Source of the DNA: Desulfolutivibrio sulfoxidireducens
Lineage (GTDB): Bacteria; Desulfobacterota; Desulfovibrionia; Desulfovibrionales; Desulfovibrionaceae
Length of the DNA stretch: 64,000 bases
Reading direction: 5' to 3'
NCBI RefSeq assembly: GCF_013376475.1
Contig: NZ_CP045508.1
Coordinates: 2,764,001 to 2,828,000, forward strand
Positions 36,193 through 45,532 of the stretch are shown in pieces. Both the position numbers and the translations under genes were made by a program. The notes beneath the pieces were generated by a model, which was not told where the DNA came from, ran no database searches, and was given only the letters and a program-made list of their open reading frames with translations. The stretch's first letter is position 1, and each line of letters starts with the position of its first letter.

Positions 36193-37008
36193 ATGTCTGC
36201 GGAACTGACCAAGGCGCGAGCCCAGATTACCGCCGTCGGCACCCACCTCAAACAGGGCAAGGTGTTCCCGGCGGTCACCGCGCTTTTCGAGGCCTTAAAC
36301 GGCATCCTGCGCTCCCAGCTCATGAAGTCCGAGCGCGACGAATTCGCCCGGATGCTCATGGATGCGGTCTACCATTTAAACAACGACAAGGGATTTCGGA
36401 GTTCCTATCCCCTGCTCATGCAGTACCAGCCGGGGCAGGAGAAGCAGTTGGCCGAGATGCTGCGCGACGTGCTCCAGGAGTTGCAGCACACGGCGGTGGT
36501 GGAGGCCAAGGGGATCATCCAGGAGCAAAGCCAGCGCCGCGAGGCCGGGCTGGAACGCGGCCGCGTGCTTCTGGCCGAGCACAAGCTCGACGAGGCCCGC
36601 GAGGTCCTGGAAAAGCTGGCCAGGGAACACCCGAGCGACTCGGATTTAAAGGCCCGCATCGCGGACCTGTTCATCAAGGGCGAGTTGTACGAGGATGCCT
36701 TCAGCTATCTGGACGAGGCCCTGGACCTTTCGCCGGACCAGATCCATCTCTATAACCGTATCGGCATCGTGCTCAGGCGCCTAAAAAAGTTCGACGTGGC
36801 CGAGAAGTATTTCATCCGCGCCGTGCCCTACGCCAAAAACGACGCCAACCTCTATTTCAACCTGGGCCGGGTGTACGTGGACTGGGGCCGCTTCGACAAG
36901 GCCGAGAAGGCGGCGCGCATCGCACTGCGCATCAACGCCGCCTTCGAGGAGGCCAAAAAGATGCTTAATTTCTCCCTTAAACGGCAAAACAAGCCCGTCG
37001 AGCCGTAG
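36193..37008 (+). CDS. TPR-repeat protein
   Basis: 271 residues. The N-terminal helical region (1-130) has no recognised domain; the C-terminal half has three or four TPR units (ARVLLAEHKLDEAREVLEKL, DAFSYLDEALDLSPDQIHLY, VAEKYFIRAVPYAKNDANLY). No signal peptide. It follows carA by 30 bp, so it may be co-transcribed, though no metabolic link is evident. Confidence 0.8.
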   Translation: MSAELTKARAQITAVGTHLKQGKVFPAVTALFEALNGILRSQLMKSERDEFARMLMDAVYHLNNDKGFRSSYPLLMQYQPGQEKQLAEMLRDVLQELQHTAVVEAKGIIQEQSQRREAGLERGRVLLAEHKLDEAREVLEKLAREHPSDSDLKARIADLFIKGELYEDAFSYLDEALDLSPDQIHLYNRIGIVLRRLKKFDVAEKYFIRAVPYAKNDANLYFNLGRVYVDWGRFDKAEKAARIALRINAAFEEAKKMLNFSLKRQNKPVEP

Positions 37009-37047
37009 GCCGCGCCCCTTCCCTCCCCGCCGGCCGCCCTATCCGTC

Positions 37048-37082
37048 CATGTCCGGCAATCCCCAGTCCGGCCCCAGACGCC
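37048..37082. repeat. 35-bp direct repeat, copy 1
   Basis: Perfect match to 38771-38805, which is the coding sequence for the C-terminus of the L,D-transpeptidase. Copy 1 keeps the same minus-strand frame (RLGPDWGLPDM) and ends in its own TAG at 37041-37039, so it is a gene-end fossil. It abuts the stop codon of the GGDEF gene with 4 bp between. Confidence 0.95.
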
Positions 37083-37086
37083 GCGG

Positions 37087-38103
37087 TCATGTCTTGCTAT
37101 TGTGCATCGTCCGGGAGGCCACGAACCCTAGTCCGTTCGCGGAGTCGTCGTCGAGGGCCAGAAAGGTGACCTGGTTTTTCCCGGCGTTCTTGGACCGATA
37201 GAGGGCCTGATCGGCCCGCTTCACCATCACTTCCATGATCCCGGCCGCGGACAGCCGCTCGCCCGCGAAGGTCTCGATGCCGCATGTCCCGAAACTGGCC
37301 GTGATCTTGAGTCGCCCGCCGTCCAGGCCGATCAGGCACCCCTCCACGTTTTTCCTGAGCTTCTCGGCCACCGCCACCGCCGCCTGGCAGCCGGTATCTG
37401 GCAGAAGCACGATGAACTCCTCACCCCCGTAGCGGGCCAACAGGTCCGTGCCGCGTAGGGAGTTCCCCAGGACCTGAGCGATTTCCCGCAGCGCCATGTC
37501 CCCCACGGCATGGCCGTGACGGTCGTTAATGGCCTTGAAGTCGTCGACGTCCAGCATGATCACCGCGAGGGGACGGCGATGGCGCAGGGCGCGCCGGAAT
37601 TCCCTTCCGGCGATGGTGAAGAAATAGCGCGGGTTGTACAGGCCCGTCAGGTTGTCGGTGATGGCCAACTTGCGGTATTTGCGTTCGCTTAGGCGCAGGG
37701 CGGCCAGAGAATCCTTCAGCCGTTCCACCATGGCGTTAAACGCCTGGGAGAAGTCCCCCATGAAATCCACCTGTTGGGTGAGGTCCCCTGCGGCGATGCG
37801 CGAGGTCTGCCAGGCCAGATGCCGCAGGTTGGCCTGGAGCATCTTGAGGGTCCCCGGGAAATATCCCCTGGCCGGGAGTTCCCCCGAAAGGTCCCCTGCG
37901 GCGAGCCGGTCCGCGAAGGATCGCATGTCCGCCAGGGTCAGGGCCAAATCCGCCAGCCCCTCGATCCCCTCCAGGCGGGAAGGCGGGGCCGACGGCGGCA
38001 GGGGATCGCCCACGATCCGGGCCAGATACCGGACCACTGCGGCCGCCCTCGCGTCCGGGGAGGATTCCCGCTCGTCCATGTCAGGTTGCGACGCCGCGCC
38101 CAT
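37087..38103 (-). CDS. Diguanylate cyclase (HAMP-like linker + GGDEF)
   Basis: 338 residues. A cytoplasmic N-terminal HAMP-like region (about 50-140: ADRLAAGDLSGEL, TSRIAAGDLTQQV) connects to a complete GGDEF domain (about 165-320) with the active motif GGEEF, DVDDFKAINDRHGH for metal and GTP binding, and the TASFGTC segment. It should make c-di-GMP. It starts 4 bp after the V4R gene stop, so it is translationally coupled to that putative sensor. Confidence 0.9.
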   Translation of the reverse strand: MGAASQPDMDERESSPDARAAAVVRYLARIVGDPLPPSAPPSRLEGIEGLADLALTLADMRSFADRLAAGDLSGELPARGYFPGTLKMLQANLRHLAWQTSRIAAGDLTQQVDFMGDFSQAFNAMVERLKDSLAALRLSERKYRKLAITDNLTGLYNPRYFFTIAGREFRRALRHRRPLAVIMLDVDDFKAINDRHGHAVGDMALREIAQVLGNSLRGTDLLARYGGEEFIVLLPDTGCQAAVAVAEKLRKNVEGCLIGLDGGRLKITASFGTCGIETFAGERLSAAGIMEVMVKRADQALYRSKNAGKNQVTFLALDDDSANGLGFVASRTMHNSKT

Positions 38104-38107
38104 GGCC

Positions 38108-38629
38108 CTACCCGCCCTGGACCTCGGCTGTAAACCGGCAGGTGCGGTCCCCGGTGCACCAGCAATCGATTTCCTTGACCACGAACCGTTCGCCGGTAAA
38201 GCTGTCCAGAAGGGCAGCCAAAAACCCCTCGTCGTACACGCACACCTCGTAGTCGAGTTCGGGCAGCCCGGAGCACTCCAGGTCCTCGGACACGGTGATG
38301 ACGAAGGATTTCTTCTCCATGTCGGCCTTCTCCACCCGCATGATCCCGACGCCCATATCCTTGAGGGTGGTCCGCACGCTGCTCAAAAAGTCTCCGAACT
38401 CCCGTAGCCCACTGAAAAATTTTTTGTACAGTTCCTGGCCGGCTAGATATCCGGCCTCGTAAAAGATGGTGTCGGTCTTGGCCGTGCCCGCATGCCGTTC
38501 GAGGATGTCCCGGAAAGTGTACTGCATGAGCCGGTAGACCTCCAGGCGGGTCGTGGGGCCAAGGTTGGGCCTGCCGATGTCCAGGTTTCCGATCAGGTCC
38601 CACGAGAAGGCATATTTGCGGTCTTGCAT
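38108..38629 (-). CDS. V4R (4-vinyl reductase-like) sensor domain protein
   Basis: 173 residues, a single V4R-type domain. It has the N-terminal helix pattern FRDILERHAGTAKTDTIFYEAGYLAGQELYKKF and the C-terminal Cys-rich EIDCWCTGDRTCRF characteristic of the family. V4R domains bind small hydrophobic ligands or metal and often sit upstream of signalling outputs. A strong GGGGAGGAG site precedes ATG 38629. It should act as the sensor partner of the adjacent diguanylate cyclase. Ligand unknown. Confidence 0.82.
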   Translation of the reverse strand: MQDRKYAFSWDLIGNLDIGRPNLGPTTRLEVYRLMQYTFRDILERHAGTAKTDTIFYEAGYLAGQELYKKFFSGLREFGDFLSSVRTTLKDMGVGIMRVEKADMEKKSFVITVSEDLECSGLPELDYEVCVYDEGFLAALLDSFTGERFVVKEIDCWCTGDRTCRFTAEVQGG

Positions 38630-38752
38630 GGCGGCTCCTCCCCTTTTTCCTGTGTATCCGATCCGCCGAAAAAAGAAATCCCTTCATGCGGATCCACCTC
38701 CCACAGGGCGCGCCGCCGATGCGGGCTCCGGGACGGGGGAAAGGCCGGGACG

Positions 38753-39604
38753 CTACGACCCGTCGACCGGCATGTCCGGCAATCCCCAGTCCGGCCCCAG
38801 ACGCCCGACCATGGCTCTGGGCAATTGCACCATGACCGGATTTTTTGCCGCATCGAGGACGCGCAACAGCTCCACCACCCGGCCGGGTTCCATGGCCGTG
38901 CACCCGGCCGTGGGAGAATCCGGTCCGCGCCAGGAATGGAGGAAGATGCACGACCCGGCCCCGGGGACCACGGGGGACGTGTTGTGGGCCACGAACACGC
39001 CGTTTTTATAGAGCCCGTCCGGGCGCAGCATGCGGTCGGGGCTCACCCAGTCCGGCGGCCCGGCCGTGGCCTCGTCCAGGATGGCGTTGTAGCGCCGCGA
39101 ATCCGGGGTCTCCACGCACACGGTGTCGGCGGTGACGTGGTGCATGGGCAGTTTCGGGGCGAACCCGAGGGATTTTGGAGCGTAGGAAAAGCCCATGGTC
39201 AGGGAGAAGGCCCCGGCCGGGGCCTTGCCGTCGCCCTCGCGCTTGGCCGGAACCTCCGGCAGGGACGGCCCCTGGCCATGCAGCCCCCGACCGAAGGCCA
39301 GTCCGGTCCGGCCCACAGTGACCGGGAAGGGGGCCAGGATCCGCCGCCAGGGCGCACCCGGGGCATCGCGCTCGAAAAGGGCCATCCGGCCGGTGATGGA
39401 CCCCCAATCCGGGGTGACCACCAGCACGAGTTGCCGCGACCCGGCCAGGGGATCAGCCCGGGCCAAAAGCGAAAGCGCGTCCGGTTCGGACGGGGCCCGC
39501 GGCGCGACCCCGGTGCGGACCGGGGCCGGTTTCCCGGCGCACGAAACCAGGCAGAAAAGGACCAAAACCACAACCGCCACAGCGGCCAGACCTTTGTGTC
39601 GCAT
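38753..39604 (-). CDS. L,D-transpeptidase (YkuD-type) lipoprotein
   Basis: 283 residues. A type II signal with lipobox LVSC (about residues 19-22) predicts a lipoprotein. The catalytic motif HSWRGPDSPTAGCTAM (H...S.GC) is that of L,D-transpeptidases, which crosslink peptidoglycan or attach proteins to it. ATG 39604 has GGGAGG 4 nt upstream; longer frames upstream are ignored. The last codons form copy 2 of the 35-bp repeat. Confidence 0.88.
   Translation of the reverse strand: MRHKGLAAVAVVVLVLFCLVSCAGKPAPVRTGVAPRAPSEPDALSLLARADPLAGSRQLVLVVTPDWGSITGRMALFERDAPGAPWRRILAPFPVTVGRTGLAFGRGLHGQGPSLPEVPAKREGDGKAPAGAFSLTMGFSYAPKSLGFAPKLPMHHVTADTVCVETPDSRRYNAILDEATAGPPDWVSPDRMLRPDGLYKNGVFVAHNTSPVVPGAGSCIFLHSWRGPDSPTAGCTAMEPGRVVELLRVLDAAKNPVMVQLPRAMVGRLGPDWGLPDMPVDGS
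38771..38805. repeat. 35-bp direct repeat, copy 2
   Basis: Within the 3' end of the L,D-transpeptidase gene. It is identical to copy 1 at 37048-37082; together they bracket the V4R-GGDEF pair, 1,723 bp apart. Confidence 0.95.
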
Positions 39605-39748
39605 CGTCCCTCCCAAAATATCGGCGACCGCCAGGGGCCCGCCGTGACGCGACCGCCAGGAGCGCGCCACAGCGCGTCCGCCCCGGTCGGTTCCCGTCGT
39701 TTTCCCGGGAAATCTTACCGCGTTTCGCCGTGACAGGCACGTCGTTTT

Positions 39749-40675
39749 ATGCGACATCCCCCAGCCCGGCACCCCGCAACCCGGACCCCCGCCATGTGGA
39801 TGACGCACGCCAAACTTCTCGCCTCGGTGGTCTTCTGGGGCGGCACCTGGATCTCCGGCCGACACCTGGCCCAGGCCATGGGACCGTTCTCGGCCGCTTT
39901 TTTGCGCTTCGCCGTGGCCTCGGCGTTTTTGCTGTTCCTGACCCGCCGCGTCCACGGAAAAATCCCCCTCCCGGCCCGACGCGACCTGCCGGGCCTTGCG
40001 TTTCTAGGCCTGACCGGGGTCTTCGGCTACAACGCCTTTTTCTTCGCCGGGCTTCAAACCGTGCCCGCCAGCCGGGCCGCGCTCATCGTGGCCGCCATCC
40101 CCACGGTGGTCTCCCTGTATTCGGGCCTGGCCCGGCGCGAACGCTTCGGTCCGGCCCGGCTTTGCGGCATCGCCCTGTCCTTTTGCGGGGCCGTGACGGT
40201 CCTGTCCAGGGGGGATCCCCTGGCCCTTCTCCAGGGAGGAATCAGCGCCGGGGACCTGTGCATCCTGGGCTGCGTGGCCTGCTGGGCGGCCTACACCCTG
40301 GCCGGACGGGCGGTCATGGTCCGGGTGACGCCGCTTGCGGCCGTGACCTGGTCGTGTCTTTTCGGCGGGGCGTTTCTTTTCCCCCCGGCCCTGCTCGGGG
40401 GACTTTGGGCCGACGTGGCCGAGGCCGGCGCGGCCGATTGGCTGCACCTGATTTTTTTGGGAATCATGGCCACCGGATACGGATTTTTCTGGTATTATGA
40501 GGGAATACAGCGCATCGGGGCCAGCCGGGCGGGCATCTACATCAACCTGGTGCCCGTGGTGGCCGTCCTTCTGGGGGTCTTCGCCCTGGACGAGACTGTG
40601 GGACCGCCGGTTCTCCTTGGCGGGGCCATGGTCCTGGCCGGGGTATGGCTGGCCCAACGCCCGAAAGCGGCCTGA
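39749..40675 (+). CDS. EamA/DMT-family transporter
   Basis: 308 residues with about ten membrane segments, in the two-repeat EamA layout (repeats near 20-145 and 160-300). Typical motifs are SVVFWGGTWISGRHL at the start and GIQRIGASRAGIYINLVPVVAVLLG in the second repeat. Family members export amino acids, nucleosides or other metabolites. Start could be ATG 39749 or ATG 39794 (MWMTHAK), the latter matching the family better. Substrate unknown. Confidence 0.88.
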   Translation: MRHPPARHPATRTPAMWMTHAKLLASVVFWGGTWISGRHLAQAMGPFSAAFLRFAVASAFLLFLTRRVHGKIPLPARRDLPGLAFLGLTGVFGYNAFFFAGLQTVPASRAALIVAAIPTVVSLYSGLARRERFGPARLCGIALSFCGAVTVLSRGDPLALLQGGISAGDLCILGCVACWAAYTLAGRAVMVRVTPLAAVTWSCLFGGAFLFPPALLGGLWADVAEAGAADWLHLIFLGIMATGYGFFWYYEGIQRIGASRAGIYINLVPVVAVLLGVFALDETVGPPVLLGGAMVLAGVWLAQRPKAA

Positions 40676-40812
40676 CCAGGCCGGTCCTGGCTACCACCCC
40701 CGCCCCGCCGTCCTTTGACGACGGCCTCCGGCGGCCTTGACTTGCCCACCCCGGGGAGTCACGACAATACTCACGGCATATCCCAACGCACCCAAAGCCC
40801 ACGGGAGGCCTC

Positions 40813-43014
40813 ATGACCCCGACACGCAAAAAACTCCTGGTCGTCCTTCTGGGCCTGGCGGCCCTGGCCGTAACCGGCCTGTTGGTCCTGCGCCTGCTGG
40901 TGGACCCGGCCGCCTTCACCCCGCTTCTCACCGGCTTCGTGAAGCAGACCACGGGCCTTTCGCTCACCATCGACGGCGGCCTGCGCCTGAGCCTTTTCCC
41001 CTCCCTGGGCATCACAATGAGGCGGGCGAGCCTTGGCGACCTGCCCGGATTTCCCGGGGAATCCTTCGCCGACATCGAGGAGGCGAGCATCCAGGTCCGA
41101 CCCATGGCCCTGCTTCGCGGGGACCTGGAGGTCCTGGGCCTGAGCGTACGGGGACTTCGGGTGCGCCTTGTCCGGGACAAGGATGGCCGGGAGAACTGGA
41201 AGGCCCTGCCCATCGCCAAGGTGGAGGTCAAAAAAGACGCGATGGTGGTCACCAAAAACGACGGCCAGACCACGTCCTTTCGGTATCTGGTCAAGACCGC
41301 CCGCCTGTCCGGGTCGGAGGTCGTCTTCGAAAACCGGGCCGACGGCACGGTCTTCTCCCTCACGGACATCGATTTTTCCGCCGATGGAATCGAACCCGGC
41401 CGGCCCTTTGCCGCCGAAATGTCCCTGTCCGCCGCGTCGGTCCGGCCGGAAATCCAGGCCCGGGTCGATCTGTCCGGGAAGACCCTGGTGGACCCCGCCG
41501 CCATGCGCTTTGCCGTTTCGGACGCCACAGTCGGCATCAAGGCCGCGGCCAAGGGGCTCCCCGTGGCCGCCTTCCAGGCCCAGGGCCATGGCGACCTGGA
41601 GCTTCTGGCCGAGGAGAACCGGATCACGGGACGCAAGATGACCCTGTCCGGATCGGCCTCCGGAGGGAGCCTCCCAGGGGACGGGCTGGCCGCCGGCCTG
41701 GAACTCTCCTTCGACTACGACTACGGCACGGGGCTTGCGTCCTGCCCGGCCCTGGTCCTGACCGTGCCCAAGGCGGGGCTGACCGCCAAGGGAACGTTCG
41801 AGGCCTCGGGTCTCGGGACCACGCCCCGGGCCACGCTCACCCTCGCGGCCGCCCCCTTTGACGCGAAAGCCCTTCTGGCCATGTCCGGCGTGCCCCTGCC
41901 GGCCATGCGGGAGAAAAACGCCCTGGGCAAGGTGGGATTCTCCCTGAACGCGGCCTACCTGGAAAACAAGGAAACCCGCCTCGAAACCGATCTGTCCCTG
42001 GACGGCGCGCCCATACGCGTCACGGCCCAGGCCGCCACCGGCGACCGGACCCGGATCGCGGCCGGGGTGGACATCCAGACCCTGGACCTGACCGGCTATC
42101 TCCCGGCCGCGAGCGCCTCCCCGCCCAAGGACGCCGCGCAAAGGAAAAAGGGCACCGCCGTGCCCGGCCAAAACCTGGTCCTGGATCTGCGCCTAAGCGC
42201 CAAGCGCCTGGACGTGGACAAGCTTTCCCTCACCGGGGTGGAACTGGTCGGAACCCTTGACAACGGCGTGGCCCAGCTCTCCCGGCTGCGGGCCGGGCTC
42301 TTCGGAGGCTCGATCACCGCCACGGGGCGGGCGGACCCGCGCCAGCCGGCCACGGCCGTGGCCGTGCGCGCCGAGGGCTCGGGCCTCCAGGCCGGCCCGC
42401 TGCTTCTGGCCCTGACCGGGAAGGAGCCCCTGACCGGCACGGCGGGGTTTCGGGCCGACCTTGCGGCCACGGGGAACGACCAGGCCGCCGTCATGCGCTC
42501 GCTGTCCGGCACGGCCTCCATGAGCCTCAAAAACGGCCGCATCGCCGGGCTGTCCCTGAGCCAGGACATCCTGTCCGCGCCCCAGCGCCTTCTCTCGCTC
42601 GGCCTTGGCGGAGACGACGCCACGAAACAGGGAAGCCCGGAGGGCACCGCGGTGACCTCGGCCGGGTTCTCGGCGGCCATCAAAAACGGCGTGGCCACGA
42701 CCAGGGACATCCTGGTCCAGGCCCCGCCCCACAAGGTCACGGGCCAGGGCTCGGTCACCCTGCCGACCCAGACCCTGGACCTGCGCCTGACGGCCCACGT
42801 GGCCGGCGTGGCCGACATTCCGGTGGTCGTCGCGGGCACCTTCAGCGAGCCCACCGTGACCCCGGACATGACCGCCATCCCGGCGGCGGCCATCGGCGGC
42901 GCGGCGGGCAAGGCCGTCAAGGTCCTGACCGATCCGGGCGGGGCGGCCAAGGACGTCCTCGATGCGGTCAACCCCCTGAATCTTTTGCCGTTTGGCCGCG
43001 ACACAAAAAAATAA
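40813..43014 (+). CDS. AsmA family inner-membrane protein
   Basis: 733 residues. A short cytoplasmic N-terminus and one membrane anchor (LLVVLLGLAALAVTGLLVLRLL) precede a long beta-rich periplasmic region with the AsmA opening (GLSLTIDGGLRLSLFPSLGITM) and C-terminal AsmA_2-like repeats (GSVTLPTQTLDLRLTAHV). AsmA-type proteins are implicated in lipid transport to, or homeostasis of, the outer membrane. GGGAGG lies 6 nt before ATG 40813. It stands alone, convergent with ridA. Confidence 0.88.
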   Translation: MTPTRKKLLVVLLGLAALAVTGLLVLRLLVDPAAFTPLLTGFVKQTTGLSLTIDGGLRLSLFPSLGITMRRASLGDLPGFPGESFADIEEASIQVRPMALLRGDLEVLGLSVRGLRVRLVRDKDGRENWKALPIAKVEVKKDAMVVTKNDGQTTSFRYLVKTARLSGSEVVFENRADGTVFSLTDIDFSADGIEPGRPFAAEMSLSAASVRPEIQARVDLSGKTLVDPAAMRFAVSDATVGIKAAAKGLPVAAFQAQGHGDLELLAEENRITGRKMTLSGSASGGSLPGDGLAAGLELSFDYDYGTGLASCPALVLTVPKAGLTAKGTFEASGLGTTPRATLTLAAAPFDAKALLAMSGVPLPAMREKNALGKVGFSLNAAYLENKETRLETDLSLDGAPIRVTAQAATGDRTRIAAGVDIQTLDLTGYLPAASASPPKDAAQRKKGTAVPGQNLVLDLRLSAKRLDVDKLSLTGVELVGTLDNGVAQLSRLRAGLFGGSITATGRADPRQPATAVAVRAEGSGLQAGPLLLALTGKEPLTGTAGFRADLAATGNDQAAVMRSLSGTASMSLKNGRIAGLSLSQDILSAPQRLLSLGLGGDDATKQGSPEGTAVTSAGFSAAIKNGVATTRDILVQAPPHKVTGQGSVTLPTQTLDLRLTAHVAGVADIPVVVAGTFSEPTVTPDMTAIPAAAIGGAAGKAVKVLTDPGGAAKDVLDAVNPLNLLPFGRDTKK

Positions 43015-43046
43015 GGGACGCCACGGGGCATTCCCCTCGGCGTCCC
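43004..43046 (-). terminator. Terminator of ridA, overlapping asmA-like 3' end
   Basis: An 8-bp GGGACGCC/GGCGTCCC stem with an inner GGGG/CCCC is followed on the minus strand by TTATTTTTTT. The T-run lies within the last codons of the convergent AsmA-family gene. Confidence 0.8.
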
Positions 43047-43080
43047 GAAATCACCGGGCGCAACCGCGATGCTGGCGGGA

Positions 43081-43467
43081 TCAGGGCCTTCGGGCCACCA
43101 CCTCCAGTTCCACGAGCACGTCCTTGGGCAGTCTGGCCACCTCTACGCAGGACCTGGCCGGGTACGGCGGGGTGAAATACGAGGCGTAGACTTGGTTTAT
43201 GCGCGAAAATTCGTTCATGTCCTTGATAAACAGGGTGGACTTGACCACGTCGGCAAGGTCCAGCCCGGCGGCCTGGAGCACCGCGCGCACGTTTTTTATG
43301 GCCTGATGGGCCTGGGCCGCCACGTCGCCGTCCACAATGGCCCCCGTGGCCGGGTCCGTGGGGGTCTGGCCGGAGACGAAAAGCAACTCCCCTGCCCACA
43401 CGCCAAGGGAATAGGGACCGATGGCCTTGGGGGCCGCATCCGAGGTCACGATCGTTTTTTCGGCCAT
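43081..43467 (-). CDS. ridA: RidA family enamine/imine deaminase
   Basis: 128 residues, the normal size. RidA hydrolyses reactive enamines (such as 2-aminoacrylate) from PLP enzymes to 2-oxoacids and ammonia. The conserved PARSCVEVARLPKDVLVELEVVA segment includes the catalytic Arg (in ARSCVEV). AAAGGAG lies 8 nt before ATG 43467; the long open frame upstream is not coding. Confidence 0.93.
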   Translation of the reverse strand: MAEKTIVTSDAAPKAIGPYSLGVWAGELLFVSGQTPTDPATGAIVDGDVAAQAHQAIKNVRAVLQAAGLDLADVVKSTLFIKDMNEFSRINQVYASYFTPPYPARSCVEVARLPKDVLVELEVVARRP

Positions 43468-43661
43468 GCGCGCATCTCCTTTGGGCCTGCCTGAATCAGA
43501 GGCAAGCGGTTGGTCAGGGTTGTGCGGTTGCCCGTGGCTGGCGACGCCGGAGAGCGGGGCGACCGGCGCGTCCCCGTCCGCCAGGACCGCGACCGGGGCC
43601 CCCGAAAGAATCCACCCGGCGACCAACGCCGCCCGGCATATCGCCGCCGCATATCCCCGGC

Positions 43662-44354
43662 TCACCGTGTCCCGGCCTGATCGCCGGGGGCATCCTTTGC
43701 CGGGGAACGGCCCGCCGGGGGGCGTTTGCGCTTGGGTTCCCATTTGGCGATCATCTCCCGTACGCTCTCCACCTGGGGCTGTTCGAGAAGGGCCTGGATC
43801 TGGTCGCGCAGGGTCTGGGCGTATTTTTTGTCCTCCTCGGGGAGGTTTGCGGCCCGGGAGGACAGTTCGGCCCAAAAAAACGCCTTCATCTCGTTTTTGG
43901 CCACGCCCTGGCCGGAGAAATACAGGGAGGCCAGAAGCGCCTGGGCCTGGGGCTTGCCCTGAAGGGCCGCCTCCTGGAGCCATTTGGCCGCCTCGTCGAA
44001 ATCCCGGGGCACGCCCTGGCCGTGAAAATACAATTTTCCGAGCAGATACTGGGCATCGACCGAGCCGCGCTCGGCGGCCCGGCGGAACCATTCGGCGGCC
44101 TTGGCCTGATCCGGGTCCGTTCCCTGGCCGGCGTAATACATGGCCGCCACCTGGTTTTGCACGGTGACGTCCCCGGCCTCGGCCAGGGGGAGAAACTCGC
44201 GCAGGGCCACGGCGTAGTCGCCCTCGCGGTAGGCCCTTTTCCCCTCTTCCAGGCCGGCATGGGCCAGGGCGGCCAGGGCCGGGAAAAGGCACACGAAAAG
44301 TATCGCGCCCAACATGGTCGCCGCGCGCGGCCGAAAGGTCGTCACAGGCATCAT
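43662..44354 (-). CDS. Exported Sel1-repeat protein
   Basis: About 230 residues. A signal peptide (MLGAILFVCLFPALAALAHA) precedes three or four Sel1-like repeats (AAMYYAGQGTDPDQAKAAEWFRRAAERG, LGKLYFHGQGVPRDFDEAAKWLQEAA, LASLYFSGQGVAKNEMKAFFWAELSS). Sel1 proteins scaffold protein complexes in the envelope. Start ATG 44354 (or 44351) begins 7 bp after the AI-2E transporter stop; a frame opening at 44396 overlaps that gene and is less likely. Confidence 0.82.
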   Translation of the reverse strand: MMPVTTFRPRAATMLGAILFVCLFPALAALAHAGLEEGKRAYREGDYAVALREFLPLAEAGDVTVQNQVAAMYYAGQGTDPDQAKAAEWFRRAAERGSVDAQYLLGKLYFHGQGVPRDFDEAAKWLQEAALQGKPQAQALLASLYFSGQGVAKNEMKAFFWAELSSRAANLPEEDKKYAQTLRDQIQALLEQPQVESVREMIAKWEPKRKRPPAGRSPAKDAPGDQAGTR

Positions 44355-44361
44355 GGCCGAA

Positions 44362-45444
44362 TCAACACTCCGCCTTTGCATCCGGGTCCTCGGCAACCTC
44401 CCCGGCCCCGGAACCCACGATCACATGACGATAGATGAAGACCGACACGGGCACGCCAAGGAGCATACCCCACAGGCCGAAAAAGACATGCCCGAGGTAG
44501 ACGATGATCAGGATGAGCAAGGGGCTGATCTTGAACACCACGGAGATGATCCGGGGGTTTAGGATGTAGGCCTCGAACAGATGCACCAAAACGACCATGC
44601 ACAGGCCCCAAAAAACGAGGGGCAGGCCATCGGTGTTGAAGGCCACCAGCAAGATGGGCACCGAGGAGATAAACACGCCAAGCACCGGAATAAGCCCACA
44701 GCAAAAGACCACGGAGCACAGAAGGACAATGGGATGGATGCCCAGCACCCACAGGCCCACGGCCGTCAGCAGGGTGTTGGCCAGGGCGATGAGCATCTGG
44801 GCCTGAAAGGCCGTGCCCACGGTCAGGGCGAACTGGGCCACGCTGTCGGCCATGACCGCGTGGAAGTCCCTGAGGCGGGAGTGCCGCAGGGCCTGGGTCT
44901 GGCGGCGCAGCTTGGGAAAATCAAGCAGGATGAGGAAGCTGAAAAGCGTACCCAAAAGGAAGTAGGACACGTAACTGGTGATCTGGTTGAACCAGGTCAT
45001 GACCACGTTGAAAAGGCCCTCCAGGTCCAGTCCCACGATGCTTTCCACGGACAGGTATTTCTTGATCCGGCTCACCGGGGCGGCCATGTCCGGGGACTGC
45101 ACGGCCGTCTTGTCCAGGAATTGGGAGACCTTGCCCATCATCTCCGGAAGCTTGCGCACGAAGGCGGTGGTCTCGAAGACCAGCTTGGGCAGGACGAAGG
45201 ACAGGATGGTCAGGATCACGGCCAAAAAGACCACATAGACCGTGATGGTCCACAGCACGCGGGGAATCCTGGTCCGGGAACACAGCCAGGCGATGACGTT
45301 GTTGAAGGTGAAGCACAGGATGAAGGTGATAAAGACCAGCCCGAAAAGGCCGTACATCCTGGCCAGATAGACCAGTGCGAAAAAAAGTCCCCAGATGAAA
45401 AGCACCTTGTTGGCGCGGATGAACTGGAGGATGTCGAAATTCAT
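44362..45444 (-). CDS. AI-2E family transporter
   Basis: 360 residues with seven or eight membrane segments and the family's C-terminal block (GLIPVLGVFISSVPILLVAF, GLCMVVLVHLFEAYILNPRI). Despite the family name, members include cation/proton antiporters and possible autoinducer exporters. The ribosome-binding site is weak. It is followed by the Sel1 gene in the same direction. Confidence 0.88.
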   Translation of the reverse strand: MNFDILQFIRANKVLFIWGLFFALVYLARMYGLFGLVFITFILCFTFNNVIAWLCSRTRIPRVLWTITVYVVFLAVILTILSFVLPKLVFETTAFVRKLPEMMGKVSQFLDKTAVQSPDMAAPVSRIKKYLSVESIVGLDLEGLFNVVMTWFNQITSYVSYFLLGTLFSFLILLDFPKLRRQTQALRHSRLRDFHAVMADSVAQFALTVGTAFQAQMLIALANTLLTAVGLWVLGIHPIVLLCSVVFCCGLIPVLGVFISSVPILLVAFNTDGLPLVFWGLCMVVLVHLFEAYILNPRIISVVFKISPLLILIIVYLGHVFFGLWGMLLGVPVSVFIYRHVIVGSGAGEVAEDPDAKAEC

Positions 45445-45532
45445 GCGCCGTGGCTACCACAAAGCCGCCGGGGAAACAATCGCGTTGTTCGATGCCGCCC
45501 CCTGGCCGTGCGGCGCGAGGCCACGCTCCGCC

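Noticed and set aside
40771-42171. Long minus-strand open frame opposite the AsmA gene
   Set aside because: No recognisable protein features; the plus-strand AsmA gene has a ribosome-binding site and a membrane anchor.
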